DNA from: Alicyclobacillus sp. ALC3 | GTDB lineage: Bacteria > Bacillota > Bacilli > Alicyclobacillales > Alicyclobacillaceae | NCBI RefSeq assembly: GCF_028751195.1 | Contig: NZ_CP066784.1 | Location: forward strand, 3,782,001 to 3,846,000 | Direction: 5' to 3' | Length of the DNA stretch: 64,000 nucleotides | Part shown: positions 32,314-41,797 of the stretch, in pieces | How the letters are laid out: every line of letters starts with the position of its first letter | Position numbering within the stretch: position 1 is the stretch's first letter | Notes under the pieces: model-generated | Told to the model about the DNA's origin: nothing | Database searches by the model: none | The model's input: only the letters and a program-made list of their open reading frames with translations | Program-made: the position numbers and the translations under genes

Positions 32314-34749
32314 TTACACTCCGTAACGGGCCAGGATGAAGAGCACCCCTGTGCTTCCGACGACGTAGCTGAACCGTCTTGCGTACACCGCCGGGCGGGT
32401 CCCCGACAAGCGCATGGCGTTGCCCAGGACGAACGCGCTGGATAGGACCATGGCAAGTGCTGCAAGCGCCGGTTGAGCAAATCCGGCGACTGCAGCCGTC
32501 AAAGAGGCGAGGTTGTACAGAGTGGCCCAGGCCAAGTTCTGCCGGATCACGGTTACAGTCTTTTTGCAGGTGGCAAGAACTTGGGGGATTACGTCGAGGC
32601 GTGAGTTCATTAATACTAAGTGTCCTGCTTGTGCCGCGATGTCTGTTCCCGAACCCATTGCTATACCGACGTTAGCCTGAAGCAATGCCGCAGCATCGTT
32701 CACACCATCACCAACATAGGCCACCCGCAGCCCCTCTTCTTGCAGGGACCGGATGTAGGCGGACTTCGCCATCGGAGTCAGGCCTGCACACCAAGTTGGG
32801 ATGCCTGTGGCGACTGCGACTTGTCTAGCAGCTTCGGCTTGGTCTCCTGTTGCCATGTGAACTCTGACACCAGCCGACTGTAAAATCGCCACTGTCTCGA
32901 ATACGTTGTGGCGCACTGTATCGGAAAATGCCAGTACGGCGCGTGGACGGTCCTCGACCCACAGCACGGACAGAGTGTGTCCCTGAGCGGAGAGTTCGGC
33001 CGCGGTTTGTTCAAGCTCTGCGGACAGCTGCTCCCCGGCATGTTTGCGCACAGAGACTCTGCGACCGTTTACCGAGGCAGTCACGCCTTCACCAGGATGA
33101 GCGGCGAAGTTGGATATGGGCTGTAACTTCATCCCCTGAGCGTTTGCTGCGGCGACGATAGCGCGGCCAACCGGGTGTTCCGACGCTGCCTCAACAGATG
33201 CTGCTAGTTGCAACAATACGGAGTCGGTGGGGTAAAAACCCGTCAGCCGAACTTGCCCTTCTGTCAGAGTTCCGGTTTTGTCAAAAACGACAGCGTCTAC
33301 CTCAGCACAGCGTTCTATCGCCTCGTCGCTGCGGAGCAATACACCTTCACGACCGAGAGTTTGCACGGCAAACTGACTTGTCACCGGAGCGGCGACGCTG
33401 AGTGCGCAAGGGCACGCGATGACGAGAGCAGCCATGGCGCGCAGCAAGGCACTGGTAGTACCGACTGGCACGACCCACTCCCACAAGCAAAACGTACAGA
33501 CGCTAACAATCAGTACGCCGGGGATGAATGCGGCCAGAGCTCGCTCGGTCAAACGGCGGTAGATAGGCCCCTGTACCTGTGCGTCGCGAACAAACTGCAA
33601 GGTCTGCGCCAAAACGGAATCATCAGCACCGCGTTCAGTCGCGATCACGAGCCGCCCCGAGAAGTTGGTGGTCCCTGCATACACGTGACTGCCTGCGTGT
33701 TTGACGACAGGCACTGATTCACCGGTTAAAAACGACTCGTCGATGTCTGATGTGCCGTCGGAGACGACGCCGTCGACCGGAACTCGCTCACCTGGGCGTA
33801 CAATGACCTTGTCACCCGGCGACAGTGAGTTGACAAGAACGCGTCGCTCCTGTCCATCGCAGAGGACTGTCGCCTCTCGCACCCAGAGTCCGGAGAGGTG
33901 GCGGGTGACTGCGAGCGCTCTCTGCCGCGTACCGATTTCGAGGATGCGACCGAGTAGCAGGAAGGTGACCAGAAACCCGCACGTATCGAAGTATAAGTAG
34001 GGTCCGTCTTTCAACATGCTGACCAAGCTGTAGGTATACGCTGTCACGCTCGCAAGCGTGACCAACAGGTCCGTGGTCGGAATCAAATGGCGCAAGGATG
34101 TCCATGCGCCGCGCAGAAAGGGCCAACCTGCCCAAAAGACAACGGGTGTCGTCAAAACCCACAGCGAGATGGACAAAAACAGACGGAGGTCGGGTGGGAA
34201 CTGTGGCAGATAGCCAGACCAGATGGGGACACTGCCCATCATCAGGAAGAGTGAGAGTACAGAGGATACAGCCAATCGCCAAAGTAAGCCGCTGTCTGCA
34301 GTTGATTGGTCGCTATGCCCTGGTGTGTCACCGTCGATGCCATAGCCAAGGCTGGTAATGGCTTGGGAAATGACGGACGGTGTTGTCACTGTTGGGTCGA
34401 ACTGGGCTTGGAGCGATTCTGATGCGTAGTTGATTGAAGCTTCGGCAACGCCCGGCAGTCGATTGACGACGTGCTGCACCAACAGGCCACAGGAGGCACA
34501 CCACAGTCCACTGACGTGGATTGTGATGTCGTCGAGATTGCCTGAAGGAGTGGGTTTGGCGTCGCGGTCTGAAAGGGTCGTGCGGGCCGCCGTCCAATCC
34601 ACGACCGGTTGATTTTTCAGTTGCGCCAAGTGCTCTTCGCCAAGCAGACGCCATACATCACGACAACCGTGACAGCAGAAGGTCTTGCCGTCCGCTAAAA
34701 CTGGTTTTTGCACGGGGCCGTCACAGAGTTGACAGGTCAGAACAGCCAC
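32314..34749 (-). CDS. Copper-translocating P-type ATPase, CcoI/FixI-like
   Basis: An 811-residue membrane pump. It opens with a cysteine-rich segment (CQLCDG and FCCHGC, residues 6-29), then an HMA domain with the CxxC metal site WCASCG (C84, C87). The transmembrane CPC is at 446-448, the phosphorylated aspartate in DKTGT at 490-494, and the hinge GDGVNDA follows. The extra N-terminal cysteine module and the genetic setting are those of CcoI/FixI pumps, which export copper for oxidase assembly. I start at GTG 34749, which overlaps the upstream gene by 13 bases and has GAAGG at good spacing; a frame open 400 bases further upstream is a shadow. Confidence 0.92.
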   Translation of the reverse strand: MAVLTCQLCDGPVQKPVLADGKTFCCHGCRDVWRLLGEEHLAQLKNQPVVDWTAARTTLSDRDAKPTPSGNLDDITIHVSGLWCASCGLLVQHVVNRLPGVAEASINYASESLQAQFDPTVTTPSVISQAITSLGYGIDGDTPGHSDQSTADSGLLWRLAVSSVLSLFLMMGSVPIWSGYLPQFPPDLRLFLSISLWVLTTPVVFWAGWPFLRGAWTSLRHLIPTTDLLVTLASVTAYTYSLVSMLKDGPYLYFDTCGFLVTFLLLGRILEIGTRQRALAVTRHLSGLWVREATVLCDGQERRVLVNSLSPGDKVIVRPGERVPVDGVVSDGTSDIDESFLTGESVPVVKHAGSHVYAGTTNFSGRLVIATERGADDSVLAQTLQFVRDAQVQGPIYRRLTERALAAFIPGVLIVSVCTFCLWEWVVPVGTTSALLRAMAALVIACPCALSVAAPVTSQFAVQTLGREGVLLRSDEAIERCAEVDAVVFDKTGTLTEGQVRLTGFYPTDSVLLQLAASVEAASEHPVGRAIVAAANAQGMKLQPISNFAAHPGEGVTASVNGRRVSVRKHAGEQLSAELEQTAAELSAQGHTLSVLWVEDRPRAVLAFSDTVRHNVFETVAILQSAGVRVHMATGDQAEAARQVAVATGIPTWCAGLTPMAKSAYIRSLQEEGLRVAYVGDGVNDAAALLQANVGIAMGSGTDIAAQAGHLVLMNSRLDVIPQVLATCKKTVTVIRQNLAWATLYNLASLTAAVAGFAQPALAALAMVLSSAFVLGNAMRLSGTRPAVYARRFSYVVGSTGVLFILARYGV

Positions 34750-35471
34750 ATGTTCACCTTCGGAAACCAGCCGTTTGAAACGAGGCCGCGCAGAATGAAC
34801 AAAACACCGGAAGCGCCGACGAGTGATGCGGCGAGGTACGTAAAGGCGACTCCATGCAAGCGCTTGCGCCCGTACCAGCCCATGGCGGCAACTGCTAACA
34901 AAGAGGGGAGGGTCCCGACTCCAAACGCAAAGAGAACGAGGCCACCCCGCAGTGCCGAGCCCGACGCAGCAGCGGCGAACAGCATGGCAAAGAGGAGCCC
35001 GCATGGGTGCAAACCAAGGAGCGAGCCAGATATCACTGACGCGACGGGCTGCTGTCGGCGACTCAAGGTGCTGAACCACTGTTTCGTGAGGGGGAGCCGC
35101 AGAATCGACAAACGTTCTAAAAACGCCCCAGCGTGACGGGTGCGAAACTCGTCTACCGCCCACCAGATCATTAGACCACCTCCGAACAATCCAGCGGCCG
35201 CCTGCAACCCACGAAGGTGGGCCGCGGAGTCGACAAACGAGCCTAAGACACCGAACAGGGCGCCGAGTACTGTGAAGGTGGCAATTCGACCAAGGTTATA
35301 GAGTCCGTGCCCAGTTATTACGTGCGTGAGGACTGGGCCAGCGGGTTTGGTTTTGTCGTAGCCGGCAGACAAACTGTAAGCCATCACAAACGGGCCACAC
35401 ATGCCAGCGCAGTGGAGAAAACCTTGTAGCAGACCGACGCCCGCCGCCCAAGTTAACAAGGTCCATGTCAT
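34737..35471 (-). CDS. DsbD_2/TauE-like membrane protein, probable copper handling
   Basis: A 244-residue protein with six predicted helices. Two cysteine motifs sit at the starts of paired helices: GFLHCAGMCGP (residues 17-27) and GLHPCGLLF in the second half, the mirror-image pattern of DsbD_2/CcdA-like and sulfite-exporter-like proteins. Relatives with this H-C-x-G-MC-G motif are found next to CcoI pumps and are thought to move copper or reducing power across the membrane. It overlaps the copper ATPase start, so the two are coupled. ATG 35471 follows AAAGG. The substrate is inferred from context only. Confidence 0.8.
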   Translation of the reverse strand: MTWTLLTWAAGVGLLQGFLHCAGMCGPFVMAYSLSAGYDKTKPAGPVLTHVITGHGLYNLGRIATFTVLGALFGVLGSFVDSAAHLRGLQAAAGLFGGGLMIWWAVDEFRTRHAGAFLERLSILRLPLTKQWFSTLSRRQQPVASVISGSLLGLHPCGLLFAMLFAAAASGSALRGGLVLFAFGVGTLPSLLAVAAMGWYGRKRLHGVAFTYLAASLVGASGVLFILRGLVSNGWFPKVNMWLF

Positions 35472-35510
35472 TACCTTTCACCTCGTTTACGGATGTGAGC
35501 GCTTTTCGTT

Positions 35511-36134
35511 TTACGACCAACTGTGACTGGACAGAGTGTTGCTGACAACCATCAGGCTCATCGCAGACGAAGCCACGATACCCCAACCGGACTGCCGGCG
35601 CAGTAACACATACCAAGCTGCGCCCATGAGGACTCCCATGACGTAAACCAAGACAAGAATCTCTGCCTTCAGTACTGGGTGTGCGTCCACGAACTGATTT
35701 AGTCGATGCACGAGAAGCAGCAGATTGGCAAGCGAACTCAGTGTTAAGACCGTGATGGACAGGCGTACTTGGCTGCGGTGAAAGTAGCCGTTGTCCGGGG
35801 CATCGTGCAAGACGCGCCATAGTCCACGTGCAGCCCCTTCAACACTGGGTCCAATAACTGTGCCCATCAACATTCCAGCGAAGGTGACAAGGACGTACTG
35901 ACAAGATTGCGCAACGAGAGCCTCGTGCGTTGTTTCTGAGGCGCAGAATGTGGATACAGCCTGGGTTACAGAGAGCCCATATAGCAACACAGAAAACACG
36001 GCAATCACAACCGCTGGTCGAACCCTGTGAATGACAAGAGGCAACTGGGTGAGGTGCGACGTGCGGAGCAATCTAAGGTCTGTGAGCGAGCCTGTGGATG
36101 CGACTTTGACCTTTCTCCATGTGATACTTGCCAT
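35511..36134 (-). CDS. Membrane protein of unknown function, first gene of the oxidase operon
   Basis: A 207-residue protein with four to five predicted helices (PAVVIAVFSVLLYGLSV, YVLVTFAGMLMGTVIG, LSITVLTLSSLANLLLLV, AEILVLVYVMGVLMGAAWYVLL, GIVASSAMSLMVVSN). I do not recognise a family. Two cysteines in the first outer loop (FCASETTHEALVAQSC) could form a disulfide or bind a metal. It precedes the copper genes by about 40 bases in the same direction, so it is probably part of oxidase biogenesis. The start is uncertain: ATG 36134 has AGGG six bases upstream, with in-frame ATG at 36140 and 36155. Confidence 0.6.
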   Translation of the reverse strand: MASITWRKVKVASTGSLTDLRLLRTSHLTQLPLVIHRVRPAVVIAVFSVLLYGLSVTQAVSTFCASETTHEALVAQSCQYVLVTFAGMLMGTVIGPSVEGAARGLWRVLHDAPDNGYFHRSQVRLSITVLTLSSLANLLLLVHRLNQFVDAHPVLKAEILVLVYVMGVLMGAAWYVLLRRQSGWGIVASSAMSLMVVSNTLSSHSWS

Positions 36135-36340
36135 CTCCATCCCTGCCAGTCGCATGAGTAGGTTTGTGGATCTAGGTCCAGAACATGCATGGCATAGGTT
36201 GCGCGAAGCCGGTTTGGGTTATACACAAATTGATAATTCCTTTAGAAACCTTTACGTTCGCTACATTATTTATTTATAGTCCTCTGTTAAATTGATCCCT
36301 GACATAAGAACCGCATCCGCTAGGGGAGAGGAGCAACACC

Positions 36341-37459
36341 GTGAAATCGAAGTCAGTACAGTTTGTAGCTACAGGGGCCGTAGTTCTGGTACTAGGAGCC
36401 GCGTTGGCGGGCTGTGGTACGACATCTGGCTCAACTACGACTAACTCAAATAGCAGTGGAAACAGCAGCGCAAACAGCACTGGCAGCAGCGGCTCTTCGA
36501 AAGGAGAAACGCTTGTCCTGTACTCTGCTCAGGGCTACGATCAGGCAATGGCCACGGCGTTCCATAAGGCGACAGGCATCACGGTGAAACTTGTAGACGA
36601 CTCGACAGGGCCGTTGATTGCGAGAGCTGAGGCCCAAGGTGCGAACTCTCAGTGGGACGTCATCTGGTTTGATGGCCCGTCCTCAATGCAAGCCCTTGAT
36701 AACCAAGGTATGCTGTTGAAAAACTGGACACCAAATGATGTCAGCAACTATAACTCGCTCGGACAGTCGCTCATTCCGCCTGACAAGTCTTACTATCCAG
36801 GGGGAGTGACGGGCGAGGGCGCGATTGGATATAACCCGAAGTATGTCTCGCCTTCACAATTGCCCAAAACTCTAAACGCCTTGCTGAGTCCAAAGTGGAA
36901 AAACCAGGTGTCCATGCCTGACCCGGCTGTCTCGGGACCCACGTATCCACTGGTTGCTGGAGTCATTCAGCAGATGGGCAGCGTCCAAAAGGGCGAGGCT
37001 TTCTTCTCGAAACTGAAGCAAAACGGCCTGGTTATTTCCAACGTCAACAGCGACAGCATTAACGCAGTTGTGAACGGTCAAGTCAAGCTTGCATTTGTTC
37101 AGGATTCCGCTTTGATTGGCGCCCAACAAAAGGGTGACCCAATTGCGATTGACTACCTGCAGTCCGGAACTTACACCCTGCCAGACGTGATGGGGATTAA
37201 CAAAAATGCGCCGGACATGGCGGCCGCGAAGAAGTTCGTGGAGTGGGTTTTATCTCCAGCCGGGCAGGCCGTCATGAGCAATCCCAACAACGGCGGTTCT
37301 GATTCCTACTATGAGCCGGTCATCAAGGGCGTCAATGCGGCTCCTGCAGCTGCTAAGGCACGTGCCCATGTGAAGTGGATTGGAGTCAACGCTGTAACAG
37401 CGGCGAACGAGAAAAATAGTGTTGAGGCGTGGTTCAGTGCCAACATCACAAAGAAGTAA
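36341..37459 (+). CDS. Iron-type ABC transporter substrate-binding lipoprotein
   Basis: A 372-residue lipoprotein (LAGC lipobox near residue 25, then a Ser/Asn/Thr-rich linker). The fold follows the family-1/FbpA pattern: LVLYSAQGYDQAMATAFHKATGITVKLVDDSTGPLIARAEAQG at the start of the first lobe, SQWDVIWFDGPSSMQALDNQG, and the late PAGQAVMSN. Related proteins bind ferric iron, thiamine or 2-aminoethylphosphonate. GTG 36341 follows GGAGAGGAG. It is transcribed with a fused permease and an ATPase, giving a complete importer. Iron is the default guess, and I do not see the paired tyrosines that would prove it. Confidence 0.85.
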   Translation: MKSKSVQFVATGAVVLVLGAALAGCGTTSGSTTTNSNSSGNSSANSTGSSGSSKGETLVLYSAQGYDQAMATAFHKATGITVKLVDDSTGPLIARAEAQGANSQWDVIWFDGPSSMQALDNQGMLLKNWTPNDVSNYNSLGQSLIPPDKSYYPGGVTGEGAIGYNPKYVSPSQLPKTLNALLSPKWKNQVSMPDPAVSGPTYPLVAGVIQQMGSVQKGEAFFSKLKQNGLVISNVNSDSINAVVNGQVKLAFVQDSALIGAQQKGDPIAIDYLQSGTYTLPDVMGINKNAPDMAAAKKFVEWVLSPAGQAVMSNPNNGGSDSYYEPVIKGVNAAPAAAKARAHVKWIGVNAVTAANEKNSVEAWFSANITKK

Positions 37460-39245
37460 GGCGCGGATACTCGGTCTGAGGCGTGGACTTAGCTCGGCTC
37501 CTAGTTTGCTCGTCATGGGGATTCTCATTGTCTATCCAATGGGGACACTCATGCTGCAAATTTTCTTTCCAAACGTATTCTCGATGCATCCGAATTGGCA
37601 TTTTTCAGTCGCCACGGCTGGCCGGGTCCTGACGGACCCGGTCAACCTTCAGGCCATCGTGAATTCATTTTGGATCGGAGCCCTCGCCTCCATTATCTCT
37701 GCTGCACTTGGCACTGTGACTGCTTTTGGCGTGAAAGTAGCCGGACCGCGGACTCGCTCCGTGCTGAATGCGGGCATCTGGATTATTTTCTTCGCCCCGT
37801 CGTTTATGATTGCCTCTGGTTGGGTGATCTTGTTCCAGACGGGTGGCATTTTGCAGCAACTGCTGAACCTTCAGCCAAACTCGTTCAGCTGGTTCTTTTC
37901 ACCGGCTGGTTTGATTTTGGTGATGGGTCTACAGTACTTTCCGTTTGCACATTTCGCGATGTATCAGGCGATTGAGAACGTCGGACCGCAGTTGATTCAA
38001 GCGGCAAGAATGCTCTCTGCGAAGCGCAGCACGGTGTTCTTTCAGGTCTGGTTGCGCCTTCTTGCGCCGGCACTCTTGGCTGGGGCCACGATTGCCTTTG
38101 CTGAAGGGTTCAGCGATTTCGGCTTAGCTTCTGTAATCTCGCCGAACATGAACATCCCGCTTTTGTCCTACCAGATTTACATCGCACTTACGCAGTTGCC
38201 GACCAATTTTTCCGCTGCGGCCGTTCTGTCGTTGTTGGCAATTGTTGTAACGTCAGGACTTCTGGTACTCCAGTTTAGGTGGTTAAGTCGGCGGTCCTAC
38301 AGCACAGTATCGTCTGCCTCCCGAGTTGGCGTAGAGTCAGTCAAGCCACGTCGCTCTTGGACGGTCGGCGCGCTGGCGATTGTTTTCGTTGGGTTGGTTC
38401 TGCCATTTGGCGCGACGTTCATTCAGTCGTTCTGGAAGCTTCAGTTCAAGGGATTCAGCAAAGGAAATTGGACACTCGCTAATTATCAGACTGCCTTCAC
38501 TTCAGGGGGGGCAGGACTGCAGGCGCTGGCTCGAACGGCGGAGTACGCTGTGATTGTCGCCGTGATTGTGATGATTCTCGGACTTTACATCGGACGCCAG
38601 TTGTCATTCGAAAAGTCTCGTCTCAGTCAGGTCCTGAACAACTTGACAGTAGCTACTATTGCAATTCCTGGAGTCGTGCTTGGCGTGGGCTACGTTTTTG
38701 CATGGAATGCGTGGTGGCTGACACCTTTACATTTGGTTATATATGGGACACCGATCTGTTTGGGGCTGGCGTATGCGGCGGTTCACCTGCCCTACGCGGT
38801 GCGGCTGCAGAACAGCGCAATGGCGCAAATTCCTGGGAACCTACTGACCGCAGCGCGGAGCTTCGGGGCTCGGAACGGTCGGGTTACGCGCGCGATCATC
38901 GTGCCGCTCGTGCTGGAAACGGTGATTTCTACGTTCCTGATTGCATTTACGGGTGTCATGTTCGAGTTGCCTGCTGCTTCACTTCTGTACCCGAATGGCG
39001 AGCCGCCGTACTCGGTGCTCATCGAGCATCTGTTTGGAGACAACCAGTGGGCAGCAGGGTCTGCACTGACAATTGTCGGTATGGCAGTCGTCTTCGGTTC
39101 GTATCTCTTTGGGAACTTTGTGTTGCGCAAGGTGTTTGCCTCCAGGCATCTGCAAGACATAAATGCTGCACACTCGGAAGTAGCCGAAGAACCGCGCCAG
39201 ACTGTGAGCGGGGTCGGTGCAAGAAGACAGGAACTGGCCGAGTAA
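37437..39245 (+). CDS. ABC transporter permease, two fused FbpB-type domains
   Basis: A 602-residue membrane protein with about twelve helices made of two permease halves. Each half has an EAA loop: QAARMLSAKRSTVFFQVWLRLLAPALLAG in the first and TAARSFGARNGRVTRAIIVPLVLETV in the second. This two-in-one layout is typical of FbpB-like iron permeases. GTG 37437 with GAGG nine bases upstream is the best start and lies inside the binding-protein gene (23-base overlap). A GTG 18 bases earlier has no site. It forms the channel for the binding protein just upstream. Confidence 0.88.
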   Translation: MPTSQRSKARILGLRRGLSSAPSLLVMGILIVYPMGTLMLQIFFPNVFSMHPNWHFSVATAGRVLTDPVNLQAIVNSFWIGALASIISAALGTVTAFGVKVAGPRTRSVLNAGIWIIFFAPSFMIASGWVILFQTGGILQQLLNLQPNSFSWFFSPAGLILVMGLQYFPFAHFAMYQAIENVGPQLIQAARMLSAKRSTVFFQVWLRLLAPALLAGATIAFAEGFSDFGLASVISPNMNIPLLSYQIYIALTQLPTNFSAAAVLSLLAIVVTSGLLVLQFRWLSRRSYSTVSSASRVGVESVKPRRSWTVGALAIVFVGLVLPFGATFIQSFWKLQFKGFSKGNWTLANYQTAFTSGGAGLQALARTAEYAVIVAVIVMILGLYIGRQLSFEKSRLSQVLNNLTVATIAIPGVVLGVGYVFAWNAWWLTPLHLVIYGTPICLGLAYAAVHLPYAVRLQNSAMAQIPGNLLTAARSFGARNGRVTRAIIVPLVLETVISTFLIAFTGVMFELPAASLLYPNGEPPYSVLIEHLFGDNQWAAGSALTIVGMAVVFGSYLFGNFVLRKVFASRHLQDINAAHSEVAEEPRQTVSGVGARRQELAE

Positions 39246-39291
39246 TCCAGTGATGGCACTGTAGTCACGAATATGTGGGGGGTCCGTTCCG

Positions 39292-40395
39292 ATGATTGTA
39301 ATGGACGGCGTAAAGAAAGAGTACGATGGCAAGTCGGTCCTGTCGGGCGTGTCTCTGTCCGTCGAGCAGGGGCAGTTGCTCGCATTACTTGGCCCATCTG
39401 GCTGCGGCAAGACGACGTTGTTGAACTCATTGGCGGGCTTAGTGGACATTGACGGTGGGAGCATCTCCGTTGGAGGGAAGACGTATTCCTCAAAGGGCTT
39501 TACACTCCCTCCGGAGGAACGACGCATCGGAATGGTGTTTCAGGACTTCGCACTGTGGCCGCATATGACAGTGTTCGAAAATGTTGCGTTTGGGCTGAAG
39601 GTGCAGAAGTTGTCTAGGTCGGAGACTAAGGAGCGAGTCCGGGAAGTGCTGGAGATTGTCCAGATGAAAGGGTATGAAGACCGCTTTCCGCACCGACTGT
39701 CAGGTGGGCAGAAACAGCGCGTCGCGATTGCCCGCGCCCTCGCGCCAAGGCCGAACGTCTTGCTCATGGATGAACCTCTGTCGAGCCTCGACGCGAAGCT
39801 CCGTGAAGAAATGCGCTGGCACATTCTCGACATCGTACGCAAAACCGAAGTTACTACGGTATACGTCACGCACGACCAAATCGAGGCGTTGACGATGGCG
39901 GACCGCGTCATTCTGCTCAACCAAGGCAGAATCGAACAACAAGGCGCACCGATGGAGTTGTATGCTTTTCCAAACAACCAGTTTTGCGCCTCATTTGTTG
40001 GCGCATCCAACCTCATTCCTTGTAAGGTGACGAACAACACTGGCAATGTTGCGAAAGTGGATTGTGGTGGCTTTCTTGCCACAGCAGTGATGGACCGTGA
40101 GTTTGCCGACGGTGAAGCTGTGTGGATGGTACGCCCTTCACATATTGTGATGGCTTCCGGCGACGTCGAACCCGCTGCGCAAGGGACTCTTGTGGAGGGG
40201 GTTGTCGAACAACGCGCATTCCTTGGGAGTGTCTGGCAGTTTCATGTTCGTTTGCGCGACCATCAACACATCTCACTCGAAGTGTGGAATGAGACCCCAC
40301 GCCACGTCGGTGAACCTGTCACTCTTTGGATTGAGACAGCGAAAGCGCGCCTTGTCGAACCAGACCGGGCGCACACGAAAGCCGCGAACATGTAA
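39292..40395 (+). CDS. ABC transporter ATP-binding protein, FbpC/PotA type
   Basis: A 367-residue ATPase. It has Walker A GPSGCGKTT (about 36-44), Q-loop MVFQDFALWPHMTV, signature LSGGQKQRVAIARAL, Walker B VLLMDEPLSSLD and switch histidine VTHDQIEALTMAD. A C-terminal TOBE-like regulatory domain follows (about 240-360), as in FbpC, PotA and CysA. It completes the iron-type importer; the short gap to the permease gene suggests one transcript. The TOBE region may sense substrate or regulators, but nothing in the sequence shows which. Confidence 0.9.
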   Translation: MIVMDGVKKEYDGKSVLSGVSLSVEQGQLLALLGPSGCGKTTLLNSLAGLVDIDGGSISVGGKTYSSKGFTLPPEERRIGMVFQDFALWPHMTVFENVAFGLKVQKLSRSETKERVREVLEIVQMKGYEDRFPHRLSGGQKQRVAIARALAPRPNVLLMDEPLSSLDAKLREEMRWHILDIVRKTEVTTVYVTHDQIEALTMADRVILLNQGRIEQQGAPMELYAFPNNQFCASFVGASNLIPCKVTNNTGNVAKVDCGGFLATAVMDREFADGEAVWMVRPSHIVMASGDVEPAAQGTLVEGVVEQRAFLGSVWQFHVRLRDHQHISLEVWNETPRHVGEPVTLWIETAKARLVEPDRAHTKAANM

Positions 40396-40471
40396 GTAGT
40401 ACTGCGTTCGCAAAAGTGCCAATCACGACGGTGCGCCGCACATCGAAAACGTTCGGTAAAAGCAGGCTACT

Positions 40472-40514
40472 AAAGGGTTGCCCCGGAGTGGATTGAGCTC
40501 TGGGGTAGCCCTTT
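40472..40514 (+). terminator. Terminator-like hairpin after the ABC operon
   Basis: AAAGGGTTGCCCC (40472-40484) pairs over 13 positions, with two G-U pairs, with GGGGTAGCCCTTT (40502-40514). The T-run is only the three T of the stem, so it may need a factor or be a stabiliser. It separates the importer from the demethylase genes. Confidence 0.65.
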
Positions 40515-40858
40515 GTGTCACTAGGGTTTGAACAGGCTTGAGCAACTGAGATGTAAGTCCACGGGCAGATTTTAACCACCCTGAAGGGGATGGGTGCGTG
40601 ACAAGTCCTAGGGAAGTGGGAGTCTGGTTGGATGGGGACCAGACAAGTGAGCCTGTACGGGAACAAACGTTGTACTCCGATGTAGGCGGGACTCTCGTCG
40701 GCTGGCTGTGTATCATACGTGATGGAAGAGTATGTTCTATCCTTCCTCTTCAGGCTGTGGCATCATAAAATAGACACAGCCGCAGTGCCGGCGCCTGACG
40801 TTTAACTTGGTTTACTGAATGGGACGTGCCGGCTCGCTGGAATAGAGGAGGCACATAC
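40515..40858 (+). other. Leader region of the demethylase operon
   Basis: About 340 bases without a supported gene. It holds several short complementary stretches, among them GGCTGTG (40753-40759) with CACAGCC (40775-40781) and CCACCCTGAAGGGGATGGGTG near 40577. These could be an operator or a structured leader. I match it to no known riboswitch class. Confidence 0.4.
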
Positions 40859-41797
40859 GTGGATAGGTCGGAATTCCCGTTTCCTCTTAACGGTGACACT
40901 TTTGCTTACTCGAACAACCTTCGCCCCTTGGAACCACCGGTCGTGATTGATGTGACCACTGCGTACGAAGATGAAGTTCGTCTTAAGCGTGGTCTGTTGC
41001 AACGTGACGCAGAGCGTTGTTTCCTCGCCGAACCGGAATCTGCTGATGGTCAGTGGGAAGTGCTGGATTATGTTCTACATGAGCTCTCGACTGTTCACCC
41101 TAACCTGTTTCAACTCGAGAAGAATGGCAATGTATGGACATTTACAAACTGCGTTCTCCGAGAATCGACCGTGTTTACATTCTATAACGCTGCAACCCTT
41201 CCATTTGCACCGCTCGACTTTGCCGGCCGGCAGGTGCAGGAGGACTTGTTGTTGTTGGGACAGTACGACGACCGGCTGATGCTCGAAGCCGGACAGCTGT
41301 GCTTCCCGGGAAACTGGTCGCTGCACTTTGACATGGGCATGCCGTTTCAGCGCATTCACGCACCTGTGCCCGGGCTTCTTTCAGACGGATTGGCGAAGCA
41401 AATAGAGAGATTCCTCATGCACTTAGAAACAGGGAAGCCTTGGACACGACTCAACTGGTCGCTCAACGCTGGTCGTCGCCTCGACACCTCTCCAGAGACG
41501 TTTGACGAGTGGGGGCCTACACGCTATCAGGTGACGCGGGACAACGTCGCGTCACTCGTCCACTTGCGCGTTGAAGTGCAAAACCTGGTGAGGATGCCGC
41601 GGACGAACGGTCTGTTGTTCACAATCCACACACACCTGCTTGCTCTTCACGAAGTCGCACAAAACCCACTGTGGCTGTCGCGGCTCTATCATGTTCTAGA
41701 ATCCCTCTCACCAGACTTGACAGACTACAAAGGGCTCAGTGCATACCGAGACGTCGTAGTCGAGTACCTGCATGAGAAACTTGCGGTGCAATCATGA
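40859..41797 (+). CDS. DUF3445 haem-dependent oxidative N-demethylase subunit
   Basis: A 312-residue soluble protein. The blocks MPFQRIHAPVPG, PWTRLNWSLN and LVHLRVEVQNLVRMPRTNGLLFTIHTHLLAL match the pattern I know for DUF3445 proteins, the catalytic subunit of haem-dependent oxidative N-demethylases and dimethylamine monooxygenases. These remove a methyl group from a secondary amine as formaldehyde, using oxygen and reductant. GTG 40859 is chosen because GAGGAGG lies seven bases upstream; the frame extends further left without a site. It overlaps the next gene by four bases. The true amine substrate is unknown. Confidence 0.78.
   Translation: MDRSEFPFPLNGDTFAYSNNLRPLEPPVVIDVTTAYEDEVRLKRGLLQRDAERCFLAEPESADGQWEVLDYVLHELSTVHPNLFQLEKNGNVWTFTNCVLRESTVFTFYNAATLPFAPLDFAGRQVQEDLLLLGQYDDRLMLEAGQLCFPGNWSLHFDMGMPFQRIHAPVPGLLSDGLAKQIERFLMHLETGKPWTRLNWSLNAGRRLDTSPETFDEWGPTRYQVTRDNVASLVHLRVEVQNLVRMPRTNGLLFTIHTHLLALHEVAQNPLWLSRLYHVLESLSPDLTDYKGLSAYRDVVVEYLHEKLAVQS

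Noticed and set aside
33208-33717. 169-residue plus-strand open frame
   Set aside because: Antisense to the copper ATPase; no ribosome binding site and no family features.
36341-37459. Assignment as phosphonate-binding protein
   Set aside because: 2-aminoethylphosphonate-binding proteins share this fold, but no phosphonate-degrading gene is near; I left the ligand open with iron as the default.
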